A stretch of 64,000 nucleotides of DNA from Gammaproteobacteria bacterium LSUCC0057. GTDB taxonomy: Bacteria > Pseudomonadota > Gammaproteobacteria > Pseudomonadales > Porticoccaceae. A program made the translations under genes and the position numbers. The notes beneath the pieces were generated by a model that saw nothing but the letters and a program-made list of their open reading frames with translations, did no database searches and was not told where the DNA came from. The DNA lies in contig SPIA01000003.1 of assembly GCA_004535795.1 (NCBI GenBank), positions 123,813 through 187,812 on the forward strand. Direction: 5' to 3'. This document shows positions 7,966 to 17,830 of this stretch, piece after piece. Position 1 is the first letter of the stretch. Every line of letters begins with the position of its first letter.

Positions 7966-8970
7966 TCAGCCGATTTTCTCACCGCGGGCTTGGGCATCGG
8001 CGTGGTAGCTCGAGCGAACTAACGGGCCACTGGCGACCTGGGCAAAACCGATCGACCTCGCGTACTCAGCGTATTCGGCAAATTCATCGGGGTGGACAAA
8101 ACGGTCGACCGGCAGGTGGTTTTTGGAGGGCTGCAGGTACTGGCCGACAGTGAGCATCTCGACATTGTGGGCGCGCAGGTCGTCGAGCGTGCGCAACAAC
8201 TCCTCTTTAGTCTCACCCAAACCAACCATCAGTCCTGACTTGGTCGGCACCGCAGGGTTGCGCTGTTTAAATTTTTCCAGCAGCTGCAGTGACCACTGGT
8301 AATTGGCGCCGGGGCGCGCTTCTCGGTAGAGGCGCGGCACCGTCTCCATATTGTGGTTGAAGACATCCGGCGGGGTGGCCGAGAGTATATCCAGCGCCAC
8401 CTCCATGCGGCCGCGAAAGTCAGGCACCAACACCTCAATTTTTAACTCTGGCGACTGCTGGCGGGCAGCACTGATGCAGTCGGCAAAGTGCTGGGCGCCG
8501 CCATCGCGAAGATCGTCGCGATCGACTGAGGTGATCACTACATAGCGCAGCGCCATCTCGGCGATCGCGGCGGCGAGGTTAGCTGGCTCGTCGGCATCGA
8601 GCGGCAGCGGCTTGCCGTGGCCAACATCGCAGAACGGACATCGGCGGGTGCAGATTTCACCCATAATCATAAACGTGGCAGTGCCGTGGCTGAAACATTC
8701 GCTGAGGTTGGGGCAGGCGGCCTCTTCGCAAACGGTGGCCATCTTGTGCTGGCGCAGGATCTGCTTAATCTCCTGTACCCGCGGCGAGCTGGAGACACGG
8801 ATGCGCATCCACTCGGGCTTGCGCAGCACCTGCACGGTAGGGATCACCTTGACCGGTATACGCTCAACTTTGTCGGCGCTGCGTAGCTTTTCACCCGCTT
8901 GCAGGCGTTTGCTGCGCTTGGGTGGCAGAGTGGCGTCGGCCGCTGGCGCGGGTGGGGATGTTTTATTCAT
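7966..8970 (-). CDS. lipA: Lipoyl synthase (radical SAM)
   Basis: 334 residues. It inserts two sulfur atoms into octanoyl groups on lipoyl domains. Both iron-sulfur sites are visible: the auxiliary cluster cysteines 81, 86 and 92 ([12 protein letters not shown]) and the radical-SAM cysteines 107, 111 and 114 (CTRRCPFC). The C-terminal part with VRSSYHA is also standard. The frame is open upstream, but the ATG at 8970 overlaps the end of lipB by 8 bp and gives the normal length. There is no clear ribosome site, so translation probably depends on coupling to lipB, which makes its substrate. Confidence 0.96.
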   Translation of the reverse strand: MNKTSPPAPAADATLPPKRSKRLQAGEKLRSADKVERIPVKVIPTVQVLRKPEWMRIRVSSSPRVQEIKQILRQHKMATVCEEAACPNLSECFSHGTATFMIMGEICTRRCPFCDVGHGKPLPLDADEPANLAAAIAEMALRYVVITSVDRDDLRDGGAQHFADCISAARQQSPELKIEVLVPDFRGRMEVALDILSATPPDVFNHNMETVPRLYREARPGANYQWSLQLLEKFKQRNPAVPTKSGLMVGLGETKEELLRTLDDLRAHNVEMLTVGQYLQPSKNHLPVDRFVHPDEFAEYAEYARSIGFAQVASGPLVRSSYHADAQARGEKIG

Positions 8971-9679
8971 CGCGGAGTAGCTCGCTGCAAGAGGGTAAGG
9001 TGGTCGAGGCGGTGTAGCTGGTACTATCATAGCCCAGTTCGGCAGCGAGATGGTGGCTGAGGCGAGCTGCTACCTCGGTGATTACCACTGCTCGCGCACT
9101 CTGTTCGCTGAGTTGGGTCATCGGCACACTCAGGCCGCACGGGTTGATGCGCTGCCAGGGCTGCATGTCCATGTCGACATTAAAGTTTAGCCCGTGGTAG
9201 CTACAACCGCGGCGCACTCGCAGCCCCAAAGAGGCGATTTTGGCACCATCCGCGGTGTAGACCCCGGGGGCGTCGCGACGCGCAGCCGCGGCGACGCCGT
9301 AGTCGTCGAGCGTGGCGATGATGGCGTTTTCCAGCGCAGTTACCAGTTCGCGCACACCCAACCGCAGGCGACGCAAGTCGAGCAGCAGGTAGGCGGTGAT
9401 CTGGCCGGGTCCGTGGTAGGTGACGTGGCCGCCGCGGTCGCTCTGTACCACTGGGATATCACCCGGTGCCAGCAGATAATCTGGACTGCCGGCCTGGCCC
9501 TGGGTAAATACCGGCCGGTGCTCGAGTAGCCAGAGGTTGTCGACGCTGTCGACCGTGCGTCGGTCGGTATATTCGCGCATTGCGGCGTGGGTCTTTGCGT
9601 AGTCAACGCGGCCAAACTGACGAACCCGCCAATGGGTCGGGCGCGGTGTGGTTGCGCTGGCCGGAAGGTCGTTGCTCAC
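8963..9679 (-). CDS. lipB: Octanoyl-[ACP]:protein N-octanoyltransferase
   Basis: 238 residues. It moves octanoate from acyl carrier protein to lipoyl domains, giving LipA its substrate. The catalytic Lys147 (DGAKIAS) and Cys181 (INPCG) are present, as is the substrate-binding block [12 protein letters not shown]. The only suitable start is a GTG, 6 bp after the ybeD stop. The order dacC-ybeD-lipB-lipA is the one found in many gammaproteobacteria. Confidence 0.95.
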   Translation of the reverse strand: MSNDLPASATTPRPTHWRVRQFGRVDYAKTHAAMREYTDRRTVDSVDNLWLLEHRPVFTQGQAGSPDYLLAPGDIPVVQSDRGGHVTYHGPGQITAYLLLDLRRLRLGVRELVTALENAIIATLDDYGVAAAARRDAPGVYTADGAKIASLGLRVRRGCSYHGLNFNVDMDMQPWQRINPCGLSVPMTQLSEQSARAVVITEVAARLSHHLAAELGYDSTSYTASTTLPSCSELLRDE

Positions 9680-9685
9680 GGTGGC

Positions 9686-9985
9686 CTACAGTACCATTTG
9701 CACCAGCGGTGACTCTTTTAAATCGGCGAAGATCGCTGCCAATTGTTGCTCGCCGGTGGCGGTGAAGGTAACGGTGAGCGATTGCCAGCGGCCGCTGCTG
9801 CTTTCGCGCACGCGGATCTGTCGATGGTTAAAATCACTGCTGTGACGTGCCATGACAGCGGCCACTAGCTGCTCTAACTCTGGGGTCGAAGAGCCGACCA
9901 CCTTGATTGGATAACTACAGGGAAACTCAATAGTGACGGCTTTGCGCTGCTCGTCAGTGAGATCGGTAGTGGAGAGGTTCTTCAT
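9686..9985 (-). CDS. ybeD: DUF493 / YbeD family protein
   Basis: 99 residues of the YbeD family, a small ACT-like fold of unsettled regulatory function. The conserved core FPCSYPIKVVG near residue 21 and the closing LKESPLVQMVL are typical. The start overlaps the dacC stop by 4 bp (ATGA), so it is coupled to the carboxypeptidase gene. Its place between dacC and lipB is conserved across gammaproteobacteria. Confidence 0.92.
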   Translation of the reverse strand: MKNLSTTDLTDEQRKAVTIEFPCSYPIKVVGSSTPELEQLVAAVMARHSSDFNHRQIRVRESSSGRWQSLTVTFTATGEQQLAAIFADLKESPLVQMVL

Positions 9986-11190
9986 GAAAAAAGTCTACTA
10001 AAAAACAGCGTTAACCAGTCTTTAAAGCGCTTGAACAGGCTGCCCTGCTCGATCTTTCGATCGGCGACTAAGTCGCGCTCCAGCAGCAGTTCACCGTGCA
10101 GGGTGATGCGCAGCGAGCCGAGCTTCTGCCCAGCTTGGATGGGCGCCTCGAGTTGGGTTGGCACTACCACCTGCGCCTCGAGTTGTTTCTCACTGCCGCG
10201 TAAAAAGGTCAACAGCACGGGTTCTTCTACCACCAGATCGACTGCCTCGGTGCGGCCGTACCAGACTCTAACCTGCTGCTTGAGCGCTGCACCGCTGTCG
10301 TAGAGCCGCTTAGTTTCGTAGTTGCGGAAACCATAACTGAGCAGTTTTTGGGTCTCGCGGGCGCGCGCCTGATCACTGTCGGTGCCCAATACCACCGCGA
10401 TCAAGCGCATATCGCGGCGCTGCGCCGAGGCCACCAAGCAGTAGCCTGACGCTTCGGTGTGGCCGGTTTTTAACCCGTCGACACTGCTGTCGCGCCACAG
10501 CAAGCGGTTGCGGTTGGGCTGACGGATATTGTTGTGAGTGAAATATTTCTCTGCGTAAATACCGTAGTGGTCAGGGTGGTCGACAATGGTGGCGCGCGCC
10601 AGCAGCGCCAAGTCGCGCGCGGTGCTGACCATGCCGGGAGAAGGCAGGCCGGTGGCGTTGTGAAACAGTGAGTCGTGCATGCCCAGTTGTGCCGCCTGTT
10701 GGTTCATCAGGTCGGCGAACTGCTCTTCGCTGCCAGAGATGTGCTCGGCGAGGGCGATGGCGGCATCGTTACCGGACTGGATGATGACACCGCGCATCAG
10801 ATCGATCACCGACACTTTACTGCGCGGCTCCAAAAACATCGTCGAGCCGTCGGTCTTGGCGCCGCCGCGCTCCCAGGCGTTGTCAGAGATCCGCACCAGC
10901 TCCTGCTCGCTGAGGCGACCAGCTTCTATCTCCTCCGAGACAATATAGCTGGTGAGCATTTTCGCCAGGCTGGCCGGCGGTAGCGGCAGGTCGGCCTCGT
11001 GTTCGGCCAGTACGGTGCCGGTCTCGCTATCGACTAATAGCCAAGCTGTAGCGGCCAACTCCGGTGCGGCGGGGAGCAGTGGCGCCGCGCCCGCGAGCGC
11101 TGACAGCAGCGATAACAATAGCGCACAGGCGAACTGTCCGAGACTTTTGCCGATGCCGCTGCTGAGCTTGGGTTGTGAGAGATGACGCAT
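9982..11190 (-). CDS. dacC: D-alanyl-D-alanine carboxypeptidase (PBP5/6 type)
   Basis: 402 residues. A signal peptide (cleaved near AGA at about 32-35) exports it. The penicilloyl-serine transferase domain has SLAK (Ser74, Lys77), SGN at about 139 and KTG at about 244. A C-terminal beta domain is followed by an amphipathic tail (LFKRFKDWLTLFFSRLFS) that anchors it to the outer face of the inner membrane. It trims the terminal D-Ala of pentapeptides and so limits cross-linking. It heads a cluster of wall genes. I use dacC as in Pseudomonas; dacA would be equally fair. Confidence 0.94.
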   Translation of the reverse strand: MRHLSQPKLSSGIGKSLGQFACALLLSLLSALAGAAPLLPAAPELAATAWLLVDSETGTVLAEHEADLPLPPASLAKMLTSYIVSEEIEAGRLSEQELVRISDNAWERGGAKTDGSTMFLEPRSKVSVIDLMRGVIIQSGNDAAIALAEHISGSEEQFADLMNQQAAQLGMHDSLFHNATGLPSPGMVSTARDLALLARATIVDHPDHYGIYAEKYFTHNNIRQPNRNRLLWRDSSVDGLKTGHTEASGYCLVASAQRRDMRLIAVVLGTDSDQARARETQKLLSYGFRNYETKRLYDSGAALKQQVRVWYGRTEAVDLVVEEPVLLTFLRGSEKQLEAQVVVPTQLEAPIQAGQKLGSLRITLHGELLLERDLVADRKIEQGSLFKRFKDWLTLFFSRLFS

Positions 11191-11295
11191 AGTTAACCTT
11201 GTCTCTGTCGGTGGCCTGCCAACCCTGCATGCCCTGCTGCCGCACGCCGCTAAGCTGACTGGCTGGGTATGGGGGTTCTTAGATAAAACGTTAGT

Positions 11296-12153
11296 CTAAC
11301 ATTTAGCGACCGGGTTGCTAACCTCACAACTGGCCAGTTGGGTGTATTTAAACGCTGCAATCGACAGTTGGGCGAGCTGTTGGCGCGCCATTTGCAGCTG
11401 CTCAGGCGAGACCAGCGGCCCGACTAAAACCTTGTAACGACCGTTGTCGGGCAGTACCTGGATGGCGTAGGGGATCTTGTCGATCAGCTCCAGCAGCTGT
11501 AGGTGAGCCAGATCGGGTTGCTCAAAAGCACCCACTTGCAGGTACTCACCCTCGAGCAGTTGCGGTAATTGCGCGCTCTGTGGCGAGCTTGCCGCTTCGC
11601 CCTGCTGAGCCAGCTGCCACGCTACTGGGTCGATGACAACGATCTCGACTTGCGCAGTGCCGCGCTGGTGAAAGTCCAGCTTGGTCGCCGCCGCCCACGA
11701 TAGGTCAATTTCGCGGTCAGCGTGGAACGGTCCGCGGTCGTTGACTCTGACAATGGCGCTGCGGCCATTGTCGAGATTGGTGACCCGGACATAACTGGGG
11801 ATCGGCAAGGTCTTGTGGGCAGCGGTCATCTGGTACATGTCGTAGACCTCGCCGTTAGAGGTGAGGCGACCGTGGAATTTACTGCCGTACCAAGAGGCGA
11901 TGCCGCGGCTGCGATAGCCCTCTGCACTCTCCATTAAATGATAGGTCTGGCCAAACACCGTGTAGGGGGAAAAATTACCGGCGCGAGTGACCGGCTCCGG
12001 GCGCGGCACGGCATCGGCAATGGCGTCCGCGTCGAGTCTGGCACCGGGCCCATCACTGACCCCGCGACTGACGCAACCGCCCAACACCAACAGCACTATC
12101 AGCGCGCATAATGGCGTTATGGCCGGGTGAGCAGAGAGTTGCTGCACTTTCAA
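11296..12153 (-). CDS. rlpA: Septal-ring lipoprotein RlpA (DPBB + SPOR domains)
   Basis: 285 residues. A lipoprotein signal ends with LGGC (Cys27). The double-psi beta-barrel domain (about 82-175) begins GIASWYGSKFHGRLTSNGE and includes VRVNDRGPF, the form that cuts naked glycan strands in Pseudomonas. A C-terminal SPOR domain (about 205-275) binds denuded peptidoglycan at the septum. The start overlaps the mltB stop by 4 bp. The mltB-rlpA order next to rodA is standard. Confidence 0.94.
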   Translation of the reverse strand: MKVQQLSAHPAITPLCALIVLLVLGGCVSRGVSDGPGARLDADAIADAVPRPEPVTRAGNFSPYTVFGQTYHLMESAEGYRSRGIASWYGSKFHGRLTSNGEVYDMYQMTAAHKTLPIPSYVRVTNLDNGRSAIVRVNDRGPFHADREIDLSWAAATKLDFHQRGTAQVEIVVIDPVAWQLAQQGEAASSPQSAQLPQLLEGEYLQVGAFEQPDLAHLQLLELIDKIPYAIQVLPDNGRYKVLVGPLVSPEQLQMARQQLAQLSIAAFKYTQLASCEVSNPVAKC

Positions 12154-13196
12154 CTCTCTGCGCCCACCTCGCTATACCGTTCGGCAATCAGCTCGCTGAG
12201 CTGGTAGACCGCCATGGCGTATTTAGTGCGCGGGTTGTAGCGCGAGATGACATAGAAGTTGTCAAATCCCAGCCAGTGCTCAGTACCCGCCTCCATCTCG
12301 AACGACAGCGGCAGCGCTGTGCGCGACAGCAGCGACTGGCGCGGTTCGCCCAGCGGGGTAAAGCCTTGCGCCATCAATTCAGCGACGGTCTGCCGCGGTC
12401 GGTGCAGGCGGTCGAGCTCGCCGTCAAAACGGTCCGCTTTAGCGGCGCGAGTGGCCACCGGTTGCCCCTGTTGCCAGCCGTGTTGGGCGAAGTAACTGGC
12501 AACACTGCCGATGGCGTCGACCGGGTTAGACCAAATATCAGCGAAGTTATCGCCATCAAAATCGACCGCATAGGCGCGGTAACTGCTCGGCATAAATTGT
12601 CCCCAACCCATGGCGCCGGCATACGAGCCGGTCAGCGCGGTGGGGTTTTGATTCTGCTCACGGGCCAGTAGGAACAGATTTTTCAGCTCGCTGGCAAAGA
12701 ACTTCTGGCGCGATTCGCGCGGCTCATCGTTGATGTAGTAGTCAAACGCCAGTGTGGTGAGAGCATCGATGACACGGTGTGAACCGGTGTTGCGGCCATA
12801 GTTGGTTTCGACGCCGATGATGCCGACAACAATCGCCGGATCGACACCAAAGTGGGCCTCGGCGCGCTCGAGGGTCTGGCGGTGCTGCTGCCAGAACTCA
12901 ACCCCTTTAGCGATGCGCAGTTCGGAGATGAAGTGCTGCCGATACTGGTACCAAGGTTTGACCTTCTCCGCTGGGCGACTCATGGCGCGGATAATATTCT
13001 CTTGGCGCTGGGCGGTCGCCATCCAGTCGCGAAGCTGTTGGCGGTCAAAATTCTCCTCATTGACCAACTCGTCTATCAGTTGCAACACGCCGGGTGAGTC
13101 GAGATATCCTTGGCCGTTGGCCGCGGGTAAAAAGGCCATCGCGGTGATCAGTAGCAGCGAGCGAATCAACGGGTGCGGTAGGGTGCGACTCATCAT
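12150..13196 (-). CDS. mltB: Membrane-bound lytic murein transglycosylase B
   Basis: 348 residues with an N-terminal signal peptide (about 1-28) and the SLT family 3 fold. The catalytic glutamate is Glu130 in GVETNYGR, and the block GAMGWGQFMPSSYRAYA is also present. It cleaves glycan strands with formation of anhydromuramic ends in the periplasm. The signal lacks a lipobox Cys, so this looks like a soluble form. AAGGA lies 8-10 nt before the first of two adjacent ATG codons. It is followed by rlpA with a 4-bp overlap. Confidence 0.94.
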   Translation of the reverse strand: MMSRTLPHPLIRSLLLITAMAFLPAANGQGYLDSPGVLQLIDELVNEENFDRQQLRDWMATAQRQENIIRAMSRPAEKVKPWYQYRQHFISELRIAKGVEFWQQHRQTLERAEAHFGVDPAIVVGIIGVETNYGRNTGSHRVIDALTTLAFDYYINDEPRESRQKFFASELKNLFLLAREQNQNPTALTGSYAGAMGWGQFMPSSYRAYAVDFDGDNFADIWSNPVDAIGSVASYFAQHGWQQGQPVATRAAKADRFDGELDRLHRPRQTVAELMAQGFTPLGEPRQSLLSRTALPLSFEMEAGTEHWLGFDNFYVISRYNPRTKYAMAVYQLSELIAERYSEVGAES

Positions 13197-13280
13197 AGGG
13201 TTTCCTTACGGTGACAGTGCATGGCAGAGCAGGGGATACAACATTCTAGCGCAGCACAACAGCGCTTTTAACCGCGAGCG

Positions 13281-14396
13281 TTAATTTTTCGCCTTATCGG
13301 TGGCGATCGCCATTAAAATACCAAAGCCAAACAGTAGCGTTAGCACCGCAGTGCCGCCGTAGCTGACAAACGGCAGCGGCACTCCGACCACCGGTAGGAT
13401 GCCGGCCACCATGCCCATGTTGACGAATACATAGACAAACAAGGTTAGCGCCATACTGCCGGCCACCAGCTTGCCAAAGACACTGGCGGCGTTGGCGGCA
13501 ATAAAGCCGATGCGCAAGATCAACAACAGGTAGACCGTCAGCAGCACCAGTACCCCGATCAGGCCAAATTCTTCAGCTAATACCGCGATGATAAAGTCGG
13601 TGTGGCTCTCGGGTAAAAAATCCAGCTGACTCTGGGTGCCCTGGCGCCAGCCCTTGCCGGCTAGGCCGCCGGAGCCAATGGCGATCTGCGACTGAATAAT
13701 ATTCCAGCCGCTGCCCAGCGCGTCAGAGCTGGGGTCAAACAGCGTGACTATGCGTTGGCGCTGGTAGTCGTGCAGCAGGTAGAGCCACGCCAGCGGCGCG
13801 CTGACAATGGCTACGCCCACAGCGCCGACGATGTAGCGTTTGGCGACACCAGCCAAAAACAGCGCAAACAGACCGGAGCTAAAAATGAGTAGTGCAGTGC
13901 CCAAGTCGGGCTGGACTAAAATTAGCGCCGCCGGTATCGCGGTGAGCACCAGTGCGATGAAAACCTCTAAAGCGGTGGGCGGTATGGCGCGATGGTGAAG
14001 AAACGAGGCGACCATCATCGGCACCGAAAGCTTCATCAGCTCAGAGGGTTGGATGCGCACCACGCCTAGATCGAGCCAGCGCTGTGCGCCCTTGGCGCCG
14101 ACCCCAACCAGCAGCACTAAGCCGAGCAAAATAATACCGGCCAGATAAAAAGCGATGGTCCAGCGCTCCCAAAAACGCAGCGGGAACTGCGCCACCGCAA
14201 CCATCACCACAGTGCCGACTAACAGAAACACTGATTGGCGCTTTAGGTAGCTGAGTTGATCACCGGCGGCGCTGGCCAGTACCAGCAAACCGATAGTCGC
14301 CAACAGCGCTAGCAGCGCCAGCAGCGGCAGGTCGATGTGCAAGCGCCGGCTGCGCGAAGCGCTGGTGTCGATACGGCGGACAAAGTCGCGCTGCAC
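13281..14396 (-). CDS. rodA: Peptidoglycan polymerase RodA (SEDS family)
   Basis: About 371 residues with ten membrane helices. It polymerises glycan strands for lateral wall growth together with PBP2, encoded just upstream. The conserved ESHTDFIIAVLAEEFG loop holds the catalytic Asp, and the C-terminal PFVSYGGT block is standard. A TTG at 14402 would overlap the mrdA stop (TTGA), but the AGGGGG on the minus strand touches that TTG and lies 6 nt before the in-frame GTG at 14396. I therefore prefer the GTG. Confidence 0.95.
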   Translation of the reverse strand: MQRDFVRRIDTSASRSRRLHIDLPLLALLALLATIGLLVLASAAGDQLSYLKRQSVFLLVGTVVMVAVAQFPLRFWERWTIAFYLAGIILLGLVLLVGVGAKGAQRWLDLGVVRIQPSELMKLSVPMMVASFLHHRAIPPTALEVFIALVLTAIPAALILVQPDLGTALLIFSSGLFALFLAGVAKRYIVGAVGVAIVSAPLAWLYLLHDYQRQRIVTLFDPSSDALGSGWNIIQSQIAIGSGGLAGKGWRQGTQSQLDFLPESHTDFIIAVLAEEFGLIGVLVLLTVYLLLILRIGFIAANAASVFGKLVAGSMALTLFVYVFVNMGMVAGILPVVGVPLPFVSYGGTAVLTLLFGFGILMAIATDKAKN

Positions 14397-14398
14397 GG

Positions 14399-16249
14399 TC
14401 AACCCCCTGCCACGGTGGAAGGCGCTGGGTAGAGCGCCATATAGTGGTCGAGCAGTGCCCGTGCGATTGGCGCTGCAACACTGCTACCGTGCTCGCCGTT
14501 TTCGACGATCAGAGCAATGGCAATGCGCGGTTGTTGCACCGGGGCAAAGGCGACAAATAATGCATGATCGCGCTGGCGCTGGTCTAACTCGTCGCGATCA
14601 TACTGCTCGTCGGCAGCAATACTGATGACTTGGGCTGTACCAGTTTTGCCCGCGATGGTGTAGCCATCGGTGGCGATGCCGCGGGCGGTGCCGTGTTGGC
14701 CTTCGATGACATCTTGCATAGCGCGGTGCAGGTAATCCCAGTGCGGCTTGGCTATCTCAATCTGCTGGTGCGGGTGGTCAAACTGCACGCCGTTGCTGGC
14801 ATCGACTACAAACGGGGTGACTAGATCTCCGCGCGAGGCAATGCGAGCGGTCATCACCGCTAGTTGCAGCGGTGTGGTGAGAAAAAACCCTTGGCCGATA
14901 CTGGCGTTGATGGTGTCGCCATCAAACCATGCGGTATTTAAACGCTGCCGTTTCCACTGTGCTGAGGGCATGATGCCGGCAGCCTCACCGGGCAGATCGA
15001 TGCCGGTTTTGATCCCGAGTGCAAACTTTTCGCCATACGCAGCCAAAGCGTCGATACCGGTCTTGATGCTGACATCGTAAAAAAACACATCACACGACTC
15101 GATGATCGCCTCGGCCAGATCAACCCGACTGCCGTGGCCGCCGGTCTTGTAGTTCCAGTCGCGCCACGGTCGCTCGACATTGGGTAAACTGAAAAAGCCG
15201 TTGTCCTCGATGGTGTAGTGCTGATCGATGACCTGCTCTTGCAGCGCGACTAGACCAAACAGCGGTTTAATGGTGGAGCCAGGCGGGTACTGCCCGCGCA
15301 GCGCGCGATCAAACATCGGTTTGTCCGGCGAGTTGATCAGGGCGTTGTACTGGTTGTGGCTGATGCCGGTGACAAACGCGTTGGGGTCAAAGCTTGGTGT
15401 CGAAGCCATGGCCAGCACGCCGCCGCTGGCAATATCGATAGCCACCAGCGCGCCGCGCTGGCCGTCTAGCAGTTGGTAGGCCTGCAGCTGCAATCGCGCG
15501 TCCAGCGATAACATCAGATTGGCACCCGGGGTCGGCTCTTCGCGCGCCAGCAGTTGCATAACACGCCCCCGCGCATCGGTCTCAACCTGTTCGCGGCCGT
15601 GTTCCCCCAACAGCAGCGACTCGTAGTAGCGCTCGACGCCACTTTTGCCAATCGAGTCGATGGCGGCGTAGTGGCTGGGGTCGAGAGTGGCCGCTTCGCG
15701 ATCGTTGATTTTGCCGACATAGCCGACCACATGGGCGAAGGCCTCACCGAGCGGGTAGTGGCGCAACGGTTGGGCGGTGATCTCGACCCCGTCGAGCTGG
15801 TGCTCAGCGACCGCTAAGCGAGCGTGTTCGGCTTCGCTGAGACGGTATTTTAGTGATACCGGTTGGTAGGGGGCGGCGCGTCTGGCACTTTTGCGAAAAG
15901 CGCTTATTTCAGTTTGTGAGAGCGGCACGATCTGGGCAATCTTGGCCAGTAAGGCGTCGATATCACCCGCTCTTTGCACCACCACCGAGAGGCTGTAACT
16001 GGGACGGTTTTCTGCCAGCAACAACCCGTTGCGGTCAAAGATTAGGCCGCGCGGCGGCGCCACTTGGCGCACCTGAATACGGTTGTTGTCGGCGCGGGTG
16101 ACAAAGTCGTGGTGGCGCTCTATCTGCAGGTGGCTGTAGCGCACGACCAGCACAGCGATTGCCAACAGCGCCACGACGCCAGCAAACAGCAACCGACCAT
16201 TGACCAGTGCGGCAATAGTTTCCGGTTGTATGAATACTCGACGCTCCAT
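14399..16249 (-). CDS. mrdA: Penicillin-binding protein 2 (elongasome transpeptidase)
   Basis: 616 residues. A single N-terminal membrane helix (about 20-40) is followed by the pedestal domain (RGLIFDRNG) and the transpeptidase domain. STIK holds the active Ser325 and Lys328, SCD lies in IIESCDVFFYD at about 376, and KTG lies in AGKTGTAQ. It cross-links peptidoglycan during rod elongation with RodA, whose gene follows directly. The gene sits downstream of rlmH-rsfS-nadD, the normal order. Confidence 0.96.
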   Translation of the reverse strand: MERRVFIQPETIAALVNGRLLFAGVVALLAIAVLVVRYSHLQIERHHDFVTRADNNRIQVRQVAPPRGLIFDRNGLLLAENRPSYSLSVVVQRAGDIDALLAKIAQIVPLSQTEISAFRKSARRAAPYQPVSLKYRLSEAEHARLAVAEHQLDGVEITAQPLRHYPLGEAFAHVVGYVGKINDREAATLDPSHYAAIDSIGKSGVERYYESLLLGEHGREQVETDARGRVMQLLAREEPTPGANLMLSLDARLQLQAYQLLDGQRGALVAIDIASGGVLAMASTPSFDPNAFVTGISHNQYNALINSPDKPMFDRALRGQYPPGSTIKPLFGLVALQEQVIDQHYTIEDNGFFSLPNVERPWRDWNYKTGGHGSRVDLAEAIIESCDVFFYDVSIKTGIDALAAYGEKFALGIKTGIDLPGEAAGIMPSAQWKRQRLNTAWFDGDTINASIGQGFFLTTPLQLAVMTARIASRGDLVTPFVVDASNGVQFDHPHQQIEIAKPHWDYLHRAMQDVIEGQHGTARGIATDGYTIAGKTGTAQVISIAADEQYDRDELDQRQRDHALFVAFAPVQQPRIAIALIVENGEHGSSVAAPIARALLDHYMALYPAPSTVAGG

Positions 16250-16261
16250 CGCTGCTCGGCC

Positions 16262-16729
16262 TTAACTGCGGTGATAGGGATGATGACTATTGACCGTCCA
16301 AGCGCGATAAAGTTGCTCAGCCAAGACAATTCGCACCAATGGGTGCGGCAGCGTCAGTGCCGACAGCGACCAGCGCTGGTCCGCGCCTGCTAGCAGTGGT
16401 TCGCTCATGCCGTCGGGGCCGCCAACCAGCAGCGATACGTTGCTCCCCAGCGACTGCCAGTGGCGCAGCTGTTCGGCAAGCTGTTCGGTGCTCCAGCTCT
16501 TGCCGGTGACATCGAGTGCCACCCGGTAATCGCCGCCGGCGGCTTTGTCGAGCGCTGCAGACTCGGCCGCGATCGCCTTGGCCGGCGAGCTGTTTTTGCT
16601 GCGTGTAGCCATCGGCAGTTCGACCATCTCTAGCCGCAGCTCGGGGGGCATGCGTTTTTGGTACTGCTCATAGCCAGTGGTGACCCAGGCCGGCATTTTG
16701 TTGCCAATTGCCAGAATGCGCAGTTTCAT
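16262..16729 (-). CDS. rlmH: 23S rRNA m3Psi1915 methyltransferase RlmH
   Basis: 155 residues, the full length of this SPOUT methyltransferase. The SAM-binding knot shows [14 protein letters not shown] and [20 protein letters not shown], ending in the conserved HPYHRS. It methylates pseudouridine 1915 in helix 69 of 23S rRNA in the assembled ribosome. It lies 63 bp after rsfS and 12 bp before mrdA, so probably in one operon. Confidence 0.96.
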   Translation of the reverse strand: MKLRILAIGNKMPAWVTTGYEQYQKRMPPELRLEMVELPMATRSKNSSPAKAIAAESAALDKAAGGDYRVALDVTGKSWSTEQLAEQLRHWQSLGSNVSLLVGGPDGMSEPLLAGADQRWSLSALTLPHPLVRIVLAEQLYRAWTVNSHHPYHRS

Positions 16730-16792
16730 TGCGGAGTACTGCTCAGCAGTGGCAGGGGGCGCCGCACCGCGCCGCGGGCAGTGGCGGCGATA

Positions 16793-17176
16793 TCAGCCAT
16801 GGTCCTCTGCGCTGTCATCCAGCGGATGTTCGCTAGTGGCGCTGTCGAGCAGGTCGGAGGGGCGCAGGGTCCAGAGTTTTTCCAGCTCATAGAACTCGCG
16901 GGTAGCCGGCAACATGACGTGGACAATGAGATCGCCAAAGTCGACTAAAATCCACTCGTTGCTGTCATCGCCTTCAATACCGACTGGGGTAAAGCCGGCT
17001 TTCTTACCCTCGACGATGACATTGTTGGCCAGCGCTTTAACTTGGCGGTTGGAGTTGCCGCTAGTAATCACCATGTGGTCGGTGATGCCGGTCAGCGGCT
17101 TGACGTCGAGGGTGACAGTGTTGAGGGCTTTGACCTCTTCGAGGGCGTTGATGACAACGGGGAGCAGTTCCGACAT
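16793..17176 (-). CDS. rsfS: Ribosomal silencing factor RsfS
   Basis: 127 residues. It binds ribosomal protein uL14 and blocks subunit joining when nutrients are short. The family core is clear: ITDHMVITSGNSNRQVKALA, then GDDSNEWILVDFGDLIVHVM and the ending REFYELEKLW. About 20 extra residues of acidic tail (SEHPLDDSAEDHG) follow. It lies 9 bp after nadD, a conserved pairing. Confidence 0.95.
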   Translation of the reverse strand: MSELLPVVINALEEVKALNTVTLDVKPLTGITDHMVITSGNSNRQVKALANNVIVEGKKAGFTPVGIEGDDSNEWILVDFGDLIVHVMLPATREFYELEKLWTLRPSDLLDSATSEHPLDDSAEDHG

Positions 17177-17185
17177 GGACGAGAG

Positions 17186-17830
17186 TTACCTGTAGAGCGA
17201 GTGAGTTGCGATGTATTCGGCCACCGATGTCGGCAGCCACCCAGTTAGCGGCGCGCCGCTAGCGATCTGTTGGCGCACCGCTGTCGAGGAGATCGGCAGC
17301 GGCGACAGTGTGCAGTGCCACACCGCACCGGCGGCAGTGGTCTGCAACTGCGCCAGTTTATAGCACTGATGGCGTTCGAGCCACGCTTGAATGGTCGGCG
17401 TGCACTGCAGCGGCTGCTCGGCTCGGGACAAGATGACCAGATGGCAGTAGCGCAGCAAATGCTGCCACTGTCGCCACCGCTCGAGATGGCTGGCACTGTC
17501 GCTGCCGATCACCCAGTAGAGGGGTCGTTCGGCACCGATGGCGGCGCGCACCTCGCGCACGGTATCGATGGTGTAGGAGCGCCCGGAGCGATCGAGTTCG
17601 CGGCGGTCGACGGTGATTTTACCGCCACAGTTGCCGACCTCGGCCAACCCCAGTTGCAACATAGCCAACCGCTGCTCGGCGCTGGCGCAGTGGCCATCCT
17701 TGAGTGGCGAGTGGGCGGCCGGCAACAATGCTAGCTGCGCGCAATCGAGCTGCGCGACCAACTCCTGAGCACTTTGCAGATGGCCGCGGTGGACCGGATC
17801 AAAGCTGCCACCCAACAGAGCCAGACTCAT
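17186..17830 (-). CDS. nadD: Nicotinate-mononucleotide adenylyltransferase
   Basis: 214 residues. It makes deamido-NAD from nicotinate mononucleotide and ATP. The nucleotidyltransferase motif GGSFDPVHRGHL is at residues 7-18 and ISSTAVRQQI near the end. The frame is open further upstream, but the ATG at 17830 shares one base with the proA stop (TAATG) and gives the normal N-terminus [12 protein letters not shown]. It is therefore coupled to proA. Confidence 0.96.
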   Translation of the reverse strand: MSLALLGGSFDPVHRGHLQSAQELVAQLDCAQLALLPAAHSPLKDGHCASAEQRLAMLQLGLAEVGNCGGKITVDRRELDRSGRSYTIDTVREVRAAIGAERPLYWVIGSDSASHLERWRQWQHLLRYCHLVILSRAEQPLQCTPTIQAWLERHQCYKLAQLQTTAAGAVWHCTLSPLPISSTAVRQQIASGAPLTGWLPTSVAEYIATHSLYR

